A DNA stretch of 64,000 nucleotides, from positions 186,001-250,000 of the forward strand of contig NZ_JAPDOE010000004.1 of assembly GCF_026013365.1 (NCBI RefSeq), given 5' to 3'. This DNA comes from Paenibacillus sp. LS1 (GTDB lineage Bacteria > Bacillota > Bacilli > Paenibacillales > Paenibacillaceae). The notes under the pieces are model-generated. The model made no database searches and was not told the DNA's origin. It saw only the letters and a program-made list of their open reading frames with translations. This document shows positions 47,473-56,102 of this stretch, in pieces. A program made the translations under genes and the position numbers. Numbering within the stretch: position 1 is the first letter of the stretch; the number at the start of each line of letters is the position of its first letter.

Positions 47473-47487
47473 GATACAAAATGTATC
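47473..47487. promoter_or_regulatory. Candidate XRE operator 3
   Basis: GATAC-AAAAT-GTATC, a perfect 5-5-5 dyad nine bases downstream of the -10 box, in the same position as operator 2 at 26782, from which it differs by one base. Confidence 0.55.
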
Positions 47488-47552
47488 AATTTTCAGCGTC
47501 TAACGACAAATAACAGGGACTTCTAAGCTCCTTGTGAGGGGAAGGAATATCA

Positions 47553-47804
47553 TTGATCGAAACGGGCCGCTTTTACTGTGTCAGTTGTGGGATGATTGTG
47601 TCGGTCGCTAGAAGCTCTGTCGAAATGAAGGAAGAGGGCTATGGAGGCAATCACGTATTTCGCACCGGATTCTACCGGAGTGAAATGCCGCTTGGATGCT
47701 GTGAAGCGTGTGTAGTTGAAGTGAAACGTCAGGGGAAATCCCAGTTTGCGGGACAATATACTAAAGATTATGATACACTATGTGCATATGAGAAACGGGC
47801 ATGA
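47553..47804 (+). CDS. Small Cys-rich, zinc-ribbon-like protein
   Basis: Protein of 83 residues starting with TTG; AGGGGAAGGAA lies upstream. Cysteines at 9, 12, 49, 50, 53 and 77 (FYCVSCG and LGCCEAC) suggest a metal-binding ribbon or redox-active protein. No membrane segment. I do not recognise the family. It follows the operator-bearing promoter and precedes an ABC transporter by 32 bases, so the three genes are probably one transcript. Confidence 0.72.
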   Translation: MIETGRFYCVSCGMIVSVARSSVEMKEEGYGGNHVFRTGFYRSEMPLGCCEACVVEVKRQGKSQFAGQYTKDYDTLCAYEKRA

Positions 47805-47836
47805 GCTATATGCTCGTCCATGAAGGAGGGGATTGA

Positions 47837-48745
47837 ATGCAGCAGGAGCCGGTCGTCCGGATTCAGGGCGTCAGCAAGATCATATCCTCCCGATCATTGG
47901 TCAGCGACCTGACTCTGGATATTTCTCCGGGGCAGGTTTTTGGTTTTTTAGGACCTAATGGCGCGGGAAAAACAACGACGATTCGAATGATGGTTGGACT
48001 GATGTCCATCAGTAAAGGTGATATTTTCATTTCGGGCCACAGTGTGAAGAATGAGTTTGAGCAGGCGGTAGCGCAGGTCGGAGCCATTGTGGAAAATCCG
48101 GAGATGTACAAGTTTCTGACTGGATACCAGAATCTTGTTCACTTTGCCCGCATGTCGCCGGGAGTTACGAAAGAACGTATTGCGGAAACGATTGAGCGTG
48201 TGGGGCTTACGGCCCGTATCCACGATAAAGTCAAAACCTACTCACTGGGCATGCGCCAGCGTCTGGGTGTCGCGCAAGCGATATTACATAAACCGAAGCT
48301 GCTTGTACTGGATGAGCCGACCAATGGTCTGGACCCACAGGGTATACGGGAACTGAGAGATTATTTGCGTCAGCTGACCCAAGAGGAAGGCATTACGGTC
48401 TTCGTATCCAGCCATTTGCTGTCGGAGATGGAACTGATGTGTGATACCGTAGCCATCATCCAGAACGGCAAGTTAATTGATGTAAGAAACCTTCGGGCTG
48501 AAGCAGGTTCGGATGCATTAATTGAAGTTGCTTTTGAGTTGAATGATGCAGACCGCGCTGCGGACCTGATTCAGGGTGCTACTGTACAGGGCAATGTCCT
48601 GGTGGCACGGGTGTCTCGCGAGCAGATTCCGGATATCAATGCCAAGCTGGTTAGCGAAGGGTTTCAGGTATACGGTATTCGTAACGTGACTCACACCCTG
48701 GAAGAACAATTCTTGCAAGTCACTGGGGGTGGAGGCATTGGGTAG
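47837..48745 (+). CDS. ABC transporter ATP-binding protein (BcrA/CcmA type)
   Basis: ATPase subunit of 302 residues of an ABC-2 type exporter. Walker A GPNGAGKT (39-46), signature YSLGMRQRLG and Walker B LLVLDEPTNGLD are intact. The C-terminal 90 residues are the extension common to bacitracin- and lantibiotic-type exporters. GAAGGAGG precedes the ATG. Its 3' end overlaps the permease gene. Cargo unknown; drug or antimicrobial-peptide efflux is the usual role of this subgroup. Confidence 0.93.
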   Translation: MQQEPVVRIQGVSKIISSRSLVSDLTLDISPGQVFGFLGPNGAGKTTTIRMMVGLMSISKGDIFISGHSVKNEFEQAVAQVGAIVENPEMYKFLTGYQNLVHFARMSPGVTKERIAETIERVGLTARIHDKVKTYSLGMRQRLGVAQAILHKPKLLVLDEPTNGLDPQGIRELRDYLRQLTQEEGITVFVSSHLLSEMELMCDTVAIIQNGKLIDVRNLRAEAGSDALIEVAFELNDADRAADLIQGATVQGNVLVARVSREQIPDINAKLVSEGFQVYGIRNVTHTLEEQFLQVTGGGGIG

Positions 48746-49529
48746 TTTCGGTAATCTGATATTGAATGAAAATATGAAAATCTTCCGCCGTCCCCGTACC
48801 TGGATCATGTTATCGATTTTGGCACTGATCTCGCTGTTAATGCCAGTGTTACTGCGAGAAGGCATGGGATCCAATGAAGTTTTGTACTGGGAAGCGGCTG
48901 TGACGACCATCCAGATTACGTTTTTCTTGAACACGATTTTCTGTGTTGTGATTGCAGCGGAATCGGTCGCGGGCGAATTCACCTGGGGTACCATTAAGTT
49001 ATTGCTGATCCGTCCATGGTCACGAAGCAAAGTTCTCGCTTCCAAATACCTGACCGTCATTGGCTTCAGTATTGTCAGTACATTGCTGGTCATCGTGATG
49101 GCGATGTTAACATCCTATATCCTTTTCTCGCATGATGCTCCGGGAGGAAGCAGTAGTCCGGCTACGAATGCTCTGACACTATGGGGATATTTGTACGTCG
49201 ATCTGTTCATTACACTTGCGATTGCCTTCATGGTGTCCTCTGTATTTCGTTCAGGCGCACTTGCAATTGGATTATCCTTGTTCATTATGTTCTCGCAAAG
49301 TATTTTCTCACTCATATTTAATCCAGACCGTTATGAGTGGGCCAAGTATGTTCTATTCAACAACATGGATCTTAGCAAATACATGAGCTCCGGGGCGGAT
49401 TTTGCACTAATGGGTGGTCCGAGTGCAGGAATGACACTTGGTTTCTCCATTGCAGTCCTGGCAGCATATTATGTTATTTTCATGGTGATTTCCTGGGTTG
49501 TATTCAGCAAAAGAGATGTGGCAGGCTAA
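48738..49529 (+). CDS. ABC-2 type transporter permease
   Basis: Permease of 263 residues with six hydrophobic segments and the typical sequence NENMKIFRRPRTWIMLSI at the start, then GEFTWGTIKLLLIRPWSR before segment 3. The start is uncertain: TTG at 48738 follows GGGGGTGGAGG, while GTG at 48729 is inside it. It overlaps the ATPase gene by a few codons and is its partner. Confidence 0.9.
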   Translation: MGSFGNLILNENMKIFRRPRTWIMLSILALISLLMPVLLREGMGSNEVLYWEAAVTTIQITFFLNTIFCVVIAAESVAGEFTWGTIKLLLIRPWSRSKVLASKYLTVIGFSIVSTLLVIVMAMLTSYILFSHDAPGGSSSPATNALTLWGYLYVDLFITLAIAFMVSSVFRSGALAIGLSLFIMFSQSIFSLIFNPDRYEWAKYVLFNNMDLSKYMSSGADFALMGGPSAGMTLGFSIAVLAAYYVIFMVISWVVFSKRDVAG

Positions 49530-49548
49530 CGCCTGCTTCTTTTTTTTT
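49521..49548 (+). terminator. Terminator overlapping the permease stop codon
   Basis: GCAGGC and GCCTGC (49521-49526 and 49531-49536) form a perfect stem whose 4-base loop contains the TAA stop codon, followed by TTC and nine or more T. Confidence 0.85.
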
Positions 49549-49828
49549 GCTTCAATGCTATTTTGGGATGAAAAAAAGTGTATATTCAGCATCGGCTGTG
49601 GCATGACTGTCATTTAAGGGTACTTAGTATCAGTAGCGTTTTTCATAATTCGAATTTCACCGCTCACGGGTACAAGATATAGACGAATAGGATCATTTCG
49701 ATCTCTATCTTGCTGATTGGAAGACGCTCAGGGGATTTATGAAAAAAGCTCTCATAAGTAAATGACTAGATATACATATCAACGCCGCAGTCACTTTGGC
49801 AACGCAGCGCATGGAGGGATCACGTTTC

Positions 49829-50902
49829 TTGATAAACAACAAGTTCTACCGCATCTGCACAGCGATTATTCTGCTGCTGCTCATCGTGTATCTGGGGGAT
49901 AAAGTAAACTTTATTTTCAGCCCCCTGACCTCACTGATTCACATCATCATCATTCCGCTGCTGATTGCTGGTTTTTTCTATTATCTGCTGCGCCCGCTCG
50001 TCGATTATATGGAAAGGCATAAGATCAAGCGTGCATTGTCAGTTCTGATTATTTATGTCGTGACTGCATTGATACTTGCTGGTTTCAGTGTGCTGGTATG
50101 GCCTTCATTGAGAGAACAACTGATGAATTTTGTGGAGAATGCTCCAGCGTTGGTTACTTCACTCAGCGACCAGTTGAATGCACTTGAGGAGAGTAATTTT
50201 GTTTCCAGATATCTGCCTGATGATTCCAATCTATTCTCACGAATTTCCGATGTTCTGAGCCAAGGGATCACTCAAGTAACCGATTATGTCTCCGGGTTAT
50301 TCTCCGTGGTATCCAATCTGGTTATCATTCTGGCAACGTTCCCGATCATGTTGTATTACATGCTTAAGGAAGGCAGTAAGTTTGGAACGAATCTGACCTT
50401 ATTGTTGCCAAGACATTATCGGAAGGATGGGGAAGAAACCGTCCATGAGATCGATGAAGCACTAAGCAACTATATCGTTGGCCGGGTTATCGTTAATGTA
50501 GCCCTGGGGATTCTGATGTACATCGGTTTTCTCATCTTAGGTTTGCCGTATGCGTTGCTGCTGACCGTTGTATCGATTATTTTGAACTTTATTCCTTATG
50601 TGGGAGCTTTGCTGGCAGCTATCCCGGTTGTCATTGTCGCGTTTATCGAATCACCTTCGATGGCGATCTGGTCCCTGGTTATTATTGTGATCGCACAGCA
50701 AATTCAGGATAACCTGATCTCGCCTTACGTCTACGGCAAGCAGCTTGATATTCATCCACTGACTACCGTTATTCTTTTGCTTGTAGGTGCCGATCTGGGA
50801 AATATTTTGGGTATGATCATCGTTATTCCGCTATATATGATTCTAAAAATTATAGTTCGCAGAATCCATTATCGGATTGTCGAAGATAAGACTGAAACTT
50901 AA
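49829..50902 (+). CDS. AI-2E family transporter (YtvI/PerM-like permease)
   Basis: Membrane protein of 357 residues with about eight hydrophobic segments and the family layout: two segments, a loop region (about 100-155), then a C-terminal bundle including LPYALLLTVVSIILNFIPYVGALLAAIP. The start is TTG at 49829 with GGAGGG nine bases upstream; TTG at 49796 is an alternative. Family members export AI-2 or act as sodium/proton antiporters, so the substrate is open. About 300 bp before the gene contain no other gene; a TTATGA-N9-TCATAA dyad lies at 49737-49757. Confidence 0.9.
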   Translation: MINNKFYRICTAIILLLLIVYLGDKVNFIFSPLTSLIHIIIIPLLIAGFFYYLLRPLVDYMERHKIKRALSVLIIYVVTALILAGFSVLVWPSLREQLMNFVENAPALVTSLSDQLNALEESNFVSRYLPDDSNLFSRISDVLSQGITQVTDYVSGLFSVVSNLVIILATFPIMLYYMLKEGSKFGTNLTLLLPRHYRKDGEETVHEIDEALSNYIVGRVIVNVALGILMYIGFLILGLPYALLLTVVSIILNFIPYVGALLAAIPVVIVAFIESPSMAIWSLVIIVIAQQIQDNLISPYVYGKQLDIHPLTTVILLLVGADLGNILGMIIVIPLYMILKIIVRRIHYRIVEDKTET

Positions 50903-50981
50903 ATGGAATTAGAAATATAACTCTGTCGTGTGTCTCCACTAATGTTTGCTCTTGAATCACATCGATAAGCTCAACAGGATA

Positions 50982-51045
50982 AGCCGCATATCCATGGTGA
51001 AGGGTCAGGTAACTTGCCCTCGCGATGGATATGCGGCTTTTTTTT
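50982..51045 (+). terminator. Rho-independent terminator
   Basis: A 14-bp stem AGCCGCATATCCAT (50982-50995) with its complement at 51025-51038, with an inner AGGG/CCCT pair, followed by a T tract. Confidence 0.93.
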
Positions 51046-51058
51046 ATTTTCATACGTA

Positions 51059-51086
51059 TTGCTCGCTCATGTTATACCTGTTATAC
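51059..51086 (+). promoter_or_regulatory. Candidate promoter of the GntR gene
   Basis: TTGCTC (51059-51064), 16 bases, TTATAC (51081-51086). The -10 box lies inside the operator dyad. Confidence 0.45.
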
Positions 51087-51099
51087 TTGATATATAACA
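51079..51099. promoter_or_regulatory. Candidate GntR (YtrA-type) operator
   Basis: TGTTATA-N7-TATAACA is a perfect dyad overlapping the promoter, with an additional TGTTATA at 51070-51076 and TAACA at 51103. Autoregulation by the next gene product is likely. Confidence 0.55.
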
Positions 51100-51122
51100 G
51101 ATAACAAAAAGAAGGTGAACCC

Positions 51123-51518
51123 TTGATTATTCAACTGGATATGCAATCCGAACTGCCCATCTATTCGCAACTGGTTTATCAAATTATCGAAGGCATTGCT
51201 AGTGGTGAATTACAGCTAGGTGAGGCGTTACCTTCGGTTCGGAATTTGGCAGCAGATATTGGTGTTAACCTTCACACGGTGAACAAGGCGTATACACTAC
51301 TCAAGCAAGATGGATACATTCTTGTTCATAGACAAAAGGGAGTCGTGGTAAACCCTGATGGAATGCCTGGTTTAACGGATGATTTTTTGAAAAAGCAGCA
51401 AAGTGAATTAAGACCGATTATTGCCGAAGCGATATGTCGTGGAATGACCAAAGAGGAGCTATCTGCGGTATTAGACCAAATGTATGATGATGTAAAGATG
51501 GGTCACAACAGAGAATAA
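51123..51518 (+). CDS. GntR family transcriptional regulator (YtrA subfamily)
   Basis: Regulator of 131 residues with a TTG start and AAGGTG upstream. The winged-helix domain (about 10-75: LPIYSQLVYQIIEGIASGEL, then LPSVRNLAADIGVNLHTVNKAY) is followed by only a short helical tail, as in the YtrA group, which has no ligand-binding domain and usually controls ABC transporter or membrane-protein operons. Here it precedes a membrane protein and a secreted hydrolase. The three genes look more AT-rich than their neighbours. Confidence 0.92.
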   Translation: MIIQLDMQSELPIYSQLVYQIIEGIASGELQLGEALPSVRNLAADIGVNLHTVNKAYTLLKQDGYILVHRQKGVVVNPDGMPGLTDDFLKKQQSELRPIIAEAICRGMTKEELSAVLDQMYDDVKMGHNRE

Positions 51519-51541
51519 AGAATCAAGGGAGTGTGTTATGT

Positions 51542-52642
51542 ATGCAACTATTTAGTATATTACCTATCATCTTAATCTTTGCTCCATTAGCCTTACTTCT
51601 ATCCTTTACACCTTATTTGACAAGGGAAACCATTAGCTTTGGGGTTACGGTAAGTGAATATAATTACCACACACCCATCTTACGTAAGCTACGCAGTACG
51701 TTTGCTACAGTAAGTCTGATCGGAAACGGGATGGTTATCCTTGTCTGTCTGTATTTACTTCGATCTGCTAATGAAGAGTCAACCGCAATAATCACCGGTA
51801 TCTGCACAATGATATTCATTGTGTACTGGTCAGCACTACACCTCTTATTTCATTTCAAGATGAAAAAAATAAAGGGAACACTTACAACTGTAGAAGCACC
51901 TCAAAGGGTTAAAATCGATACCACCTTCCGCCAAAATAAGCTTACCTATTCCAACTATTGGTTCCTCATTCACATTGCTATCATTGTAGCCATTGCGATC
52001 ATTTCGATCCTGAATTATGAGGCATTACCTAATGTCATTCCAATGAAATATGATTTTCAGGGCAATGTCACTTCCAGTGTGCCTAAGACCTACTTTTCGG
52101 TACTGGCTATTAATCTTGTACAGCTAGGAATCATTGCACTTATGATGTTGGTGAACTGGAGTATTAAAACAAGCAAACAACAGCTTACTACGTCTAATCC
52201 TGCAAAATTTGCTGCTGAAAATATTCAATTCCGCCGTAAATGGTCCCTATTTACGATCATAACGGGGCTACTTCTTACCATTTTATTTGCCTTCATTCAG
52301 ATCAATATGTTCGTCCCTAATCTGGTCTTGTTAACAGGTATGAGCTTCATCATCCCTGTGCTGATCGTGATAGGTGCTGTATGGCTGTCTCTCACAGGCA
52401 GACAAGGCGGCGGAAAAATTCGTAATCATCAGGAAGATCGCGAACGATCCAAGGAGCAGCCTGTAAATGACGATGATCATTGGAAGCTTGGTTTTATTTA
52501 CTTCAATGCCAATGATCCTTCTTTTACTGTAGAAAAACGTTATGGAATAGGCTGGACGATTAACTTCGCTCGTCCACTATCTTGGGTGCTGTTGTTATTC
52601 ATCATAGCTGTTGTTGTTATAAGTATAGTCCTGACCCAATAA
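51542..52642 (+). CDS. DUF1648/DUF5808-type membrane protein
   Basis: Membrane protein of 366 residues with about eight hydrophobic segments. The start at 51542 has AAGGGAG upstream; GTG at 51533 is an alternative. The DUF1648 motif is seen in LPNVIPMKYDFQGNVTSSVPK, and the C-terminal DUF5808 motif in HWKLGFIYFNANDPSFTVEKRYGIGWTINF. Such proteins often follow YtrA-type GntR regulators in Firmicutes and resemble SdpI-like immunity proteins in part. The function is unknown. Confidence 0.85.
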   Translation: MQLFSILPIILIFAPLALLLSFTPYLTRETISFGVTVSEYNYHTPILRKLRSTFATVSLIGNGMVILVCLYLLRSANEESTAIITGICTMIFIVYWSALHLLFHFKMKKIKGTLTTVEAPQRVKIDTTFRQNKLTYSNYWFLIHIAIIVAIAIISILNYEALPNVIPMKYDFQGNVTSSVPKTYFSVLAINLVQLGIIALMMLVNWSIKTSKQQLTTSNPAKFAAENIQFRRKWSLFTIITGLLLTILFAFIQINMFVPNLVLLTGMSFIIPVLIVIGAVWLSLTGRQGGGKIRNHQEDRERSKEQPVNDDDHWKLGFIYFNANDPSFTVEKRYGIGWTINFARPLSWVLLLFIIAVVVISIVLTQ

Positions 52643-52690
52643 ATGCTCAGGTATCTATGCATATCATAAAAAGAATTAGGAGGATTTATT

Positions 52691-54276
52691 ATGATGAACC
52701 ATTGGAAAAAGCTATTACTTTCTCTTACTATTGTATGTCTTATCCTGCCGGTAACATCCATCTCAGCAGCAGTTGAAAAAACGGCGGGTCATGAAAATCT
52801 AGTTCCTATTCGTGAGATTGCAGAAAAGAATGGGGCAGAGGTATCTTGGCAACAAAAAACAGGAGAAATCACAATACGAAAAAATGAGATTACGATTGTA
52901 GTAAAGGTAGGAGAGAAACAGGCGATTGTAAATGGGCAAGTCAGACCCTTAAACAATCCTGTTCAGTTAACGAAAGGAATTACCTTTATGGATGGGGAAT
53001 TTCTTACGGAGACGCTGAAGGCAGCACCTGAGGACATATTCATTTCACTTATAAGTGAGGGTGAGGGCAAGGAGGCTGCCAAGTATGTTCATACCTCTGT
53101 GAGTGGAGTGTTGTCACCCACGTTGTTGAGTCAGCTGTGGGGAGCTTTAGAAGGACAAAATGGCAAAATTACAAGTGAAGCCATAGCTAAACACGTAGAA
53201 AATAATACAGTGCATCGCAATGTTACCTATACGTTCAAAACAGAGCTGACTCGTTTAAATATTACGGTCAGAATGAATCATAACGGACTTGTGGATGATT
53301 TGCATATTGCCGCCGCTACGCCAGATGTGTATCAAAAACCAAGCTACGACGACCCATCTACCTATACAGAACAAGACATTACGGTTGGTCAGGGTGATTT
53401 AGCTTTGCCAGGGACATTAACTTTGCCCAAGGGAGAGGGACCTTTCCCAGTTGTCGTTCTGGTACACGGATCTGGGCCTAGCAATCAAGATGCTGCCATT
53501 GGTGGTGCAAAGCCGTTTCGCGATCTTGCGGTAGGTTTGGCTTCACAAGGAGTTGCTGTATTAAGATACGATAAGGTCACGTATGAGCATACCTATAAGG
53601 TGGCTTCACAGCCTAAATTCACATTAAAACAAGAGAGCGTAGATCAGGTAAACGATGCAGTGGAATTGCTTAAAAAGAATGCACATATTGATTCTACAGC
53701 GATTTTTGTAGCTGGACATAGTCAAGGCGGGTTTGCAATGCCGTTAATTATTGCTGAGGATAAACAACATGATATTGCAGGAAGTATTCTGCTTGCTGCA
53801 CCAAGTAGTAGCTTTGCGGATGTGCTTACCGAGCAGCAGGACGAATTGGTAGATCGGATGAAGCAGCTTGGTTTAGACACGGATGTCATTCAAGGGCAAG
53901 CTGATTTTTATAAAAATGCTGCTGCGATCGTTAAAGATCCTAAATATTCTAAAGATCATCTTCCGCAGGCACATAATCTTTCTGCTCAAACCACCAATAA
54001 GCAGGTTGAAGTGGAAACGCTTCAGGACTGGCTAAAACACAAAATATCCCCATGCTTATTATACAGGGTGAAAATGATGTGCAAGTGTCTATGAATCAAT
54101 TCGAAAACTGGAAATCGGCTCTTCAAGGTCATTCCAATGTAACGTACAACAGCTATCCAAAGGTAAATCATCTGTTATCCAGCTATGATGGACTTTCGAT
54201 TGGTCAAGAGTACGCTGAGCCATCTAATGTCTCCAAAGCCATTATTGATGATATTGCGAAGTGGGTATTAAAATAA
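52691..54276 (+). pseudogene. Secreted alpha/beta hydrolase with frameshift
   Basis: The gene starts at ATG 52691 after AGGAGG and encodes a signal peptide (to about residue 26), a copper-amine-oxidase-N-like domain (about 35-115: LVPIREIAEKNGAEVSW), a DUF3887-like domain (about 130-220), and an alpha/beta hydrolase with the oxyanion region VVLVHGSGPSNQD and nucleophile elbow GHSQGG. Near 54035-54045 the frame is lost; the first frame ends at 54094. The conserved continuation (PMLIIQGENDVQV to the end at 54276) is in the -1 frame. The catalytic Asp (GEND) and His (VNHLL) lie after the shift, so the product as read would be inactive. A sequencing error in the A-rich stretch is possible. Confidence 0.85.
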
Positions 54277-54306
54277 TATGGGAAAGTGACATATTGAGCG
54301 AGAAAT

Positions 54307-54350
54307 AATAAGAAGAGCACTTACCAACATAGGCAAGTGCTCTTCTTATT
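54307..54350. terminator. Bidirectional terminator
   Basis: A perfect 16-bp stem (54307-54322 with 54335-54350) between convergent genes. Confidence 0.92.
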
Positions 54351-54365
54351 GTATATAAAGTTGCT

Positions 54366-55727
54366 TTATTTAGCCAAATTAGGAGACTCTTTTTCATCTT
54401 CATCGGTGTAATCAGACATGGTCAGTGGTTCCTTGGGAACAACGGCCACTTTGTAGAACCGATTCTTGTCTTTTTCCAGCAAAACAAAGATTAGATTCTC
54501 GAACTCATATTCTTCCTGTTCGTTCATCTCGGGACGATGGCTGTAGAGCCATCCACCAATGGTGTCCCACTCATCTGCATCCAGGCTGGACATGAACATA
54601 TCGTTCACCTTCGATAAGGAAACCTTGCCATCCATAATGACATAGTTCTCATTGATGACTTGGATATCTTCCACTTCGTCTGCGTCGAACTCGTCGCGGA
54701 TCTCACCAACAATTTGCTCAAGTACATCCTCGATGGTTACAATTCCGGAAGTTCCGCCATATTCGTCGACAAGTACGGCGATATGTACGCCATCCTTCTG
54801 CATTTTCTTGAGCAAGTCCTTCACAGGAGTTGTTTCGTGAACAGCCGATACAGGCTGAATCAGGGAGGACAGATCGACAGGTTCATCGTTTCCGTAAAGC
54901 TCCAGGAAGAATTGCTTCGTATTAATGATTCCGATGATATCGTCTTTACTCTCATTGACTACTGGAAAACGGGTATATTGTTCTTCGCGAATGATCTCCA
55001 GGTTTTCCTCGTTCGTTCTATTCACATAAAGGCAGACCATATCGGTCCGGGGCACCATGATTTCTTTGGCTAACATCTCATCAAAAGCAAAGATCCGGCT
55101 TACATAACCGAACTCGGCTTGGTTGATTTTACCACTTTCAAAGCTCTCATTAATAATGATCTGCAACTCTTCTTCAGAGTGTGCATCTTCATGTTCAGAA
55201 GCAGGTTTGATTCCGAACAGTTTCACCAGTTGGTTCGCTGAGCCGTTTAACAGCCAGATAAAAGGATACATAATTCGGTTAAACCAGATGATAGGTGTAG
55301 ACGTCAGCAGTGCAACAGTCTCCGCTTTCCGGATTGCAATCGTTTTTGGAGCGAGTTCACCAACCACAACATGCAGATACGTGATGGAAGCAAACGCGAT
55401 AACAAATGATAAGAATGAAGAAACCGCCTCAGGAATTTGCATGCTTTCGAACACAGGGTGGAGAATCTTCTCTACCGTTGGTTCACCCAGCCAGCCCAGT
55501 CCCAGAGATGTGATCGTGATTCCAAGCTGACAGGCGGACAAATATCCGTCCAGATTGGCAACGGCCTGTTTAACAGCCAGCGCACGCTTGTTTCCTTCTG
55601 CAATCATTTGATCGATCCGGCTCGGACGAACCCGTACCAGAGCGAACTCCACTGCAACAAAAAACGCCGAAAGTCCTATCAACAACGCAACCAATACTAA
55701 ATTTAACGCATACCTCTCACTTTCCAT
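54366..55727 (-). CDS. CNNM/CorC family transporter-associated protein (hemolysin C-like)
   Basis: Membrane protein of 453 residues. Order: a DUF21/CNNM membrane domain (about 1-190, four hydrophobic segments), two CBS domains (about 215-340: MVPRTDMVCLYV and VLVDEYGGTSGIVTIEDVLEQIVGEI), and a C-terminal CorC_HlyC domain (about 360-440). Bacillus relatives act in magnesium efflux and resistance; the old name hemolysin is misleading. AAAGGAG lies about 11 bases upstream of the ATG. It stands alone. Confidence 0.92.
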   Translation of the reverse strand: MESERYALNLVLVALLIGLSAFFVAVEFALVRVRPSRIDQMIAEGNKRALAVKQAVANLDGYLSACQLGITITSLGLGWLGEPTVEKILHPVFESMQIPEAVSSFLSFVIAFASITYLHVVVGELAPKTIAIRKAETVALLTSTPIIWFNRIMYPFIWLLNGSANQLVKLFGIKPASEHEDAHSEEELQIIINESFESGKINQAEFGYVSRIFAFDEMLAKEIMVPRTDMVCLYVNRTNEENLEIIREEQYTRFPVVNESKDDIIGIINTKQFFLELYGNDEPVDLSSLIQPVSAVHETTPVKDLLKKMQKDGVHIAVLVDEYGGTSGIVTIEDVLEQIVGEIRDEFDADEVEDIQVINENYVIMDGKVSLSKVNDMFMSSLDADEWDTIGGWLYSHRPEMNEQEEYEFENLIFVLLEKDKNRFYKVAVVPKEPLTMSDYTDEDEKESPNLAK

Positions 55728-56063
55728 TCACTGCTCTTCTCCTTTAGGTAATAAGTTTTTAACGAGTATTATATCTAATTTTACGTAAGAAGACCACCTT
55801 ATCATGAAGAAAAGAGGAAGAGTCTGGAAGGGGAACGGAGCAGATTGGCGTCACAATGCGGTTCTGCTTCGTGATAAATCTGATATGTAGAAGGTAACAC
55901 AGTCAGAATATACAACCTATGCGCAGAAATTCGGATTACCAGAATCAAGTACTCAACGTGCTTATGTAAAGTTTTATCTAAGCAAACGTTACGAACAGGG
56001 GCTACATTGGGTATCTATGATTAGCTGCAGGCTTAATCGTCAAAGCTGTGTAAGTGAGAGAAC
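55728..56063. other. Intergenic region without a recognised gene
   Basis: Divergent region between the CNNM gene and cls. No supported reading frame, repeat or known RNA is seen. It must contain both promoters, but I cannot place them with confidence. Confidence 0.4.
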
Positions 56064-56084
56064 GGCAAGGTCATGAAGCTTGCC
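56064..56084 (+). promoter_or_regulatory. Small hairpin upstream of the cls ribosome site
   Basis: GGCAAG (56064-56069) and CTTGCC (56079-56084) pair perfectly, four bases before GAGGAGG at 56089. Adjacent AAGT/ACTT can extend the stem imperfectly. Confidence 0.3.
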
Positions 56085-56102
56085 ACTTGAGGAGGAAGCC
56101 GA

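Noticed and set aside
54032-54052. Programmed -1 frameshift in the hydrolase gene
   Set aside because: No X-XXY-YYZ slippery heptamer in frame and no clear downstream stimulatory structure; an indel or read error is simpler.
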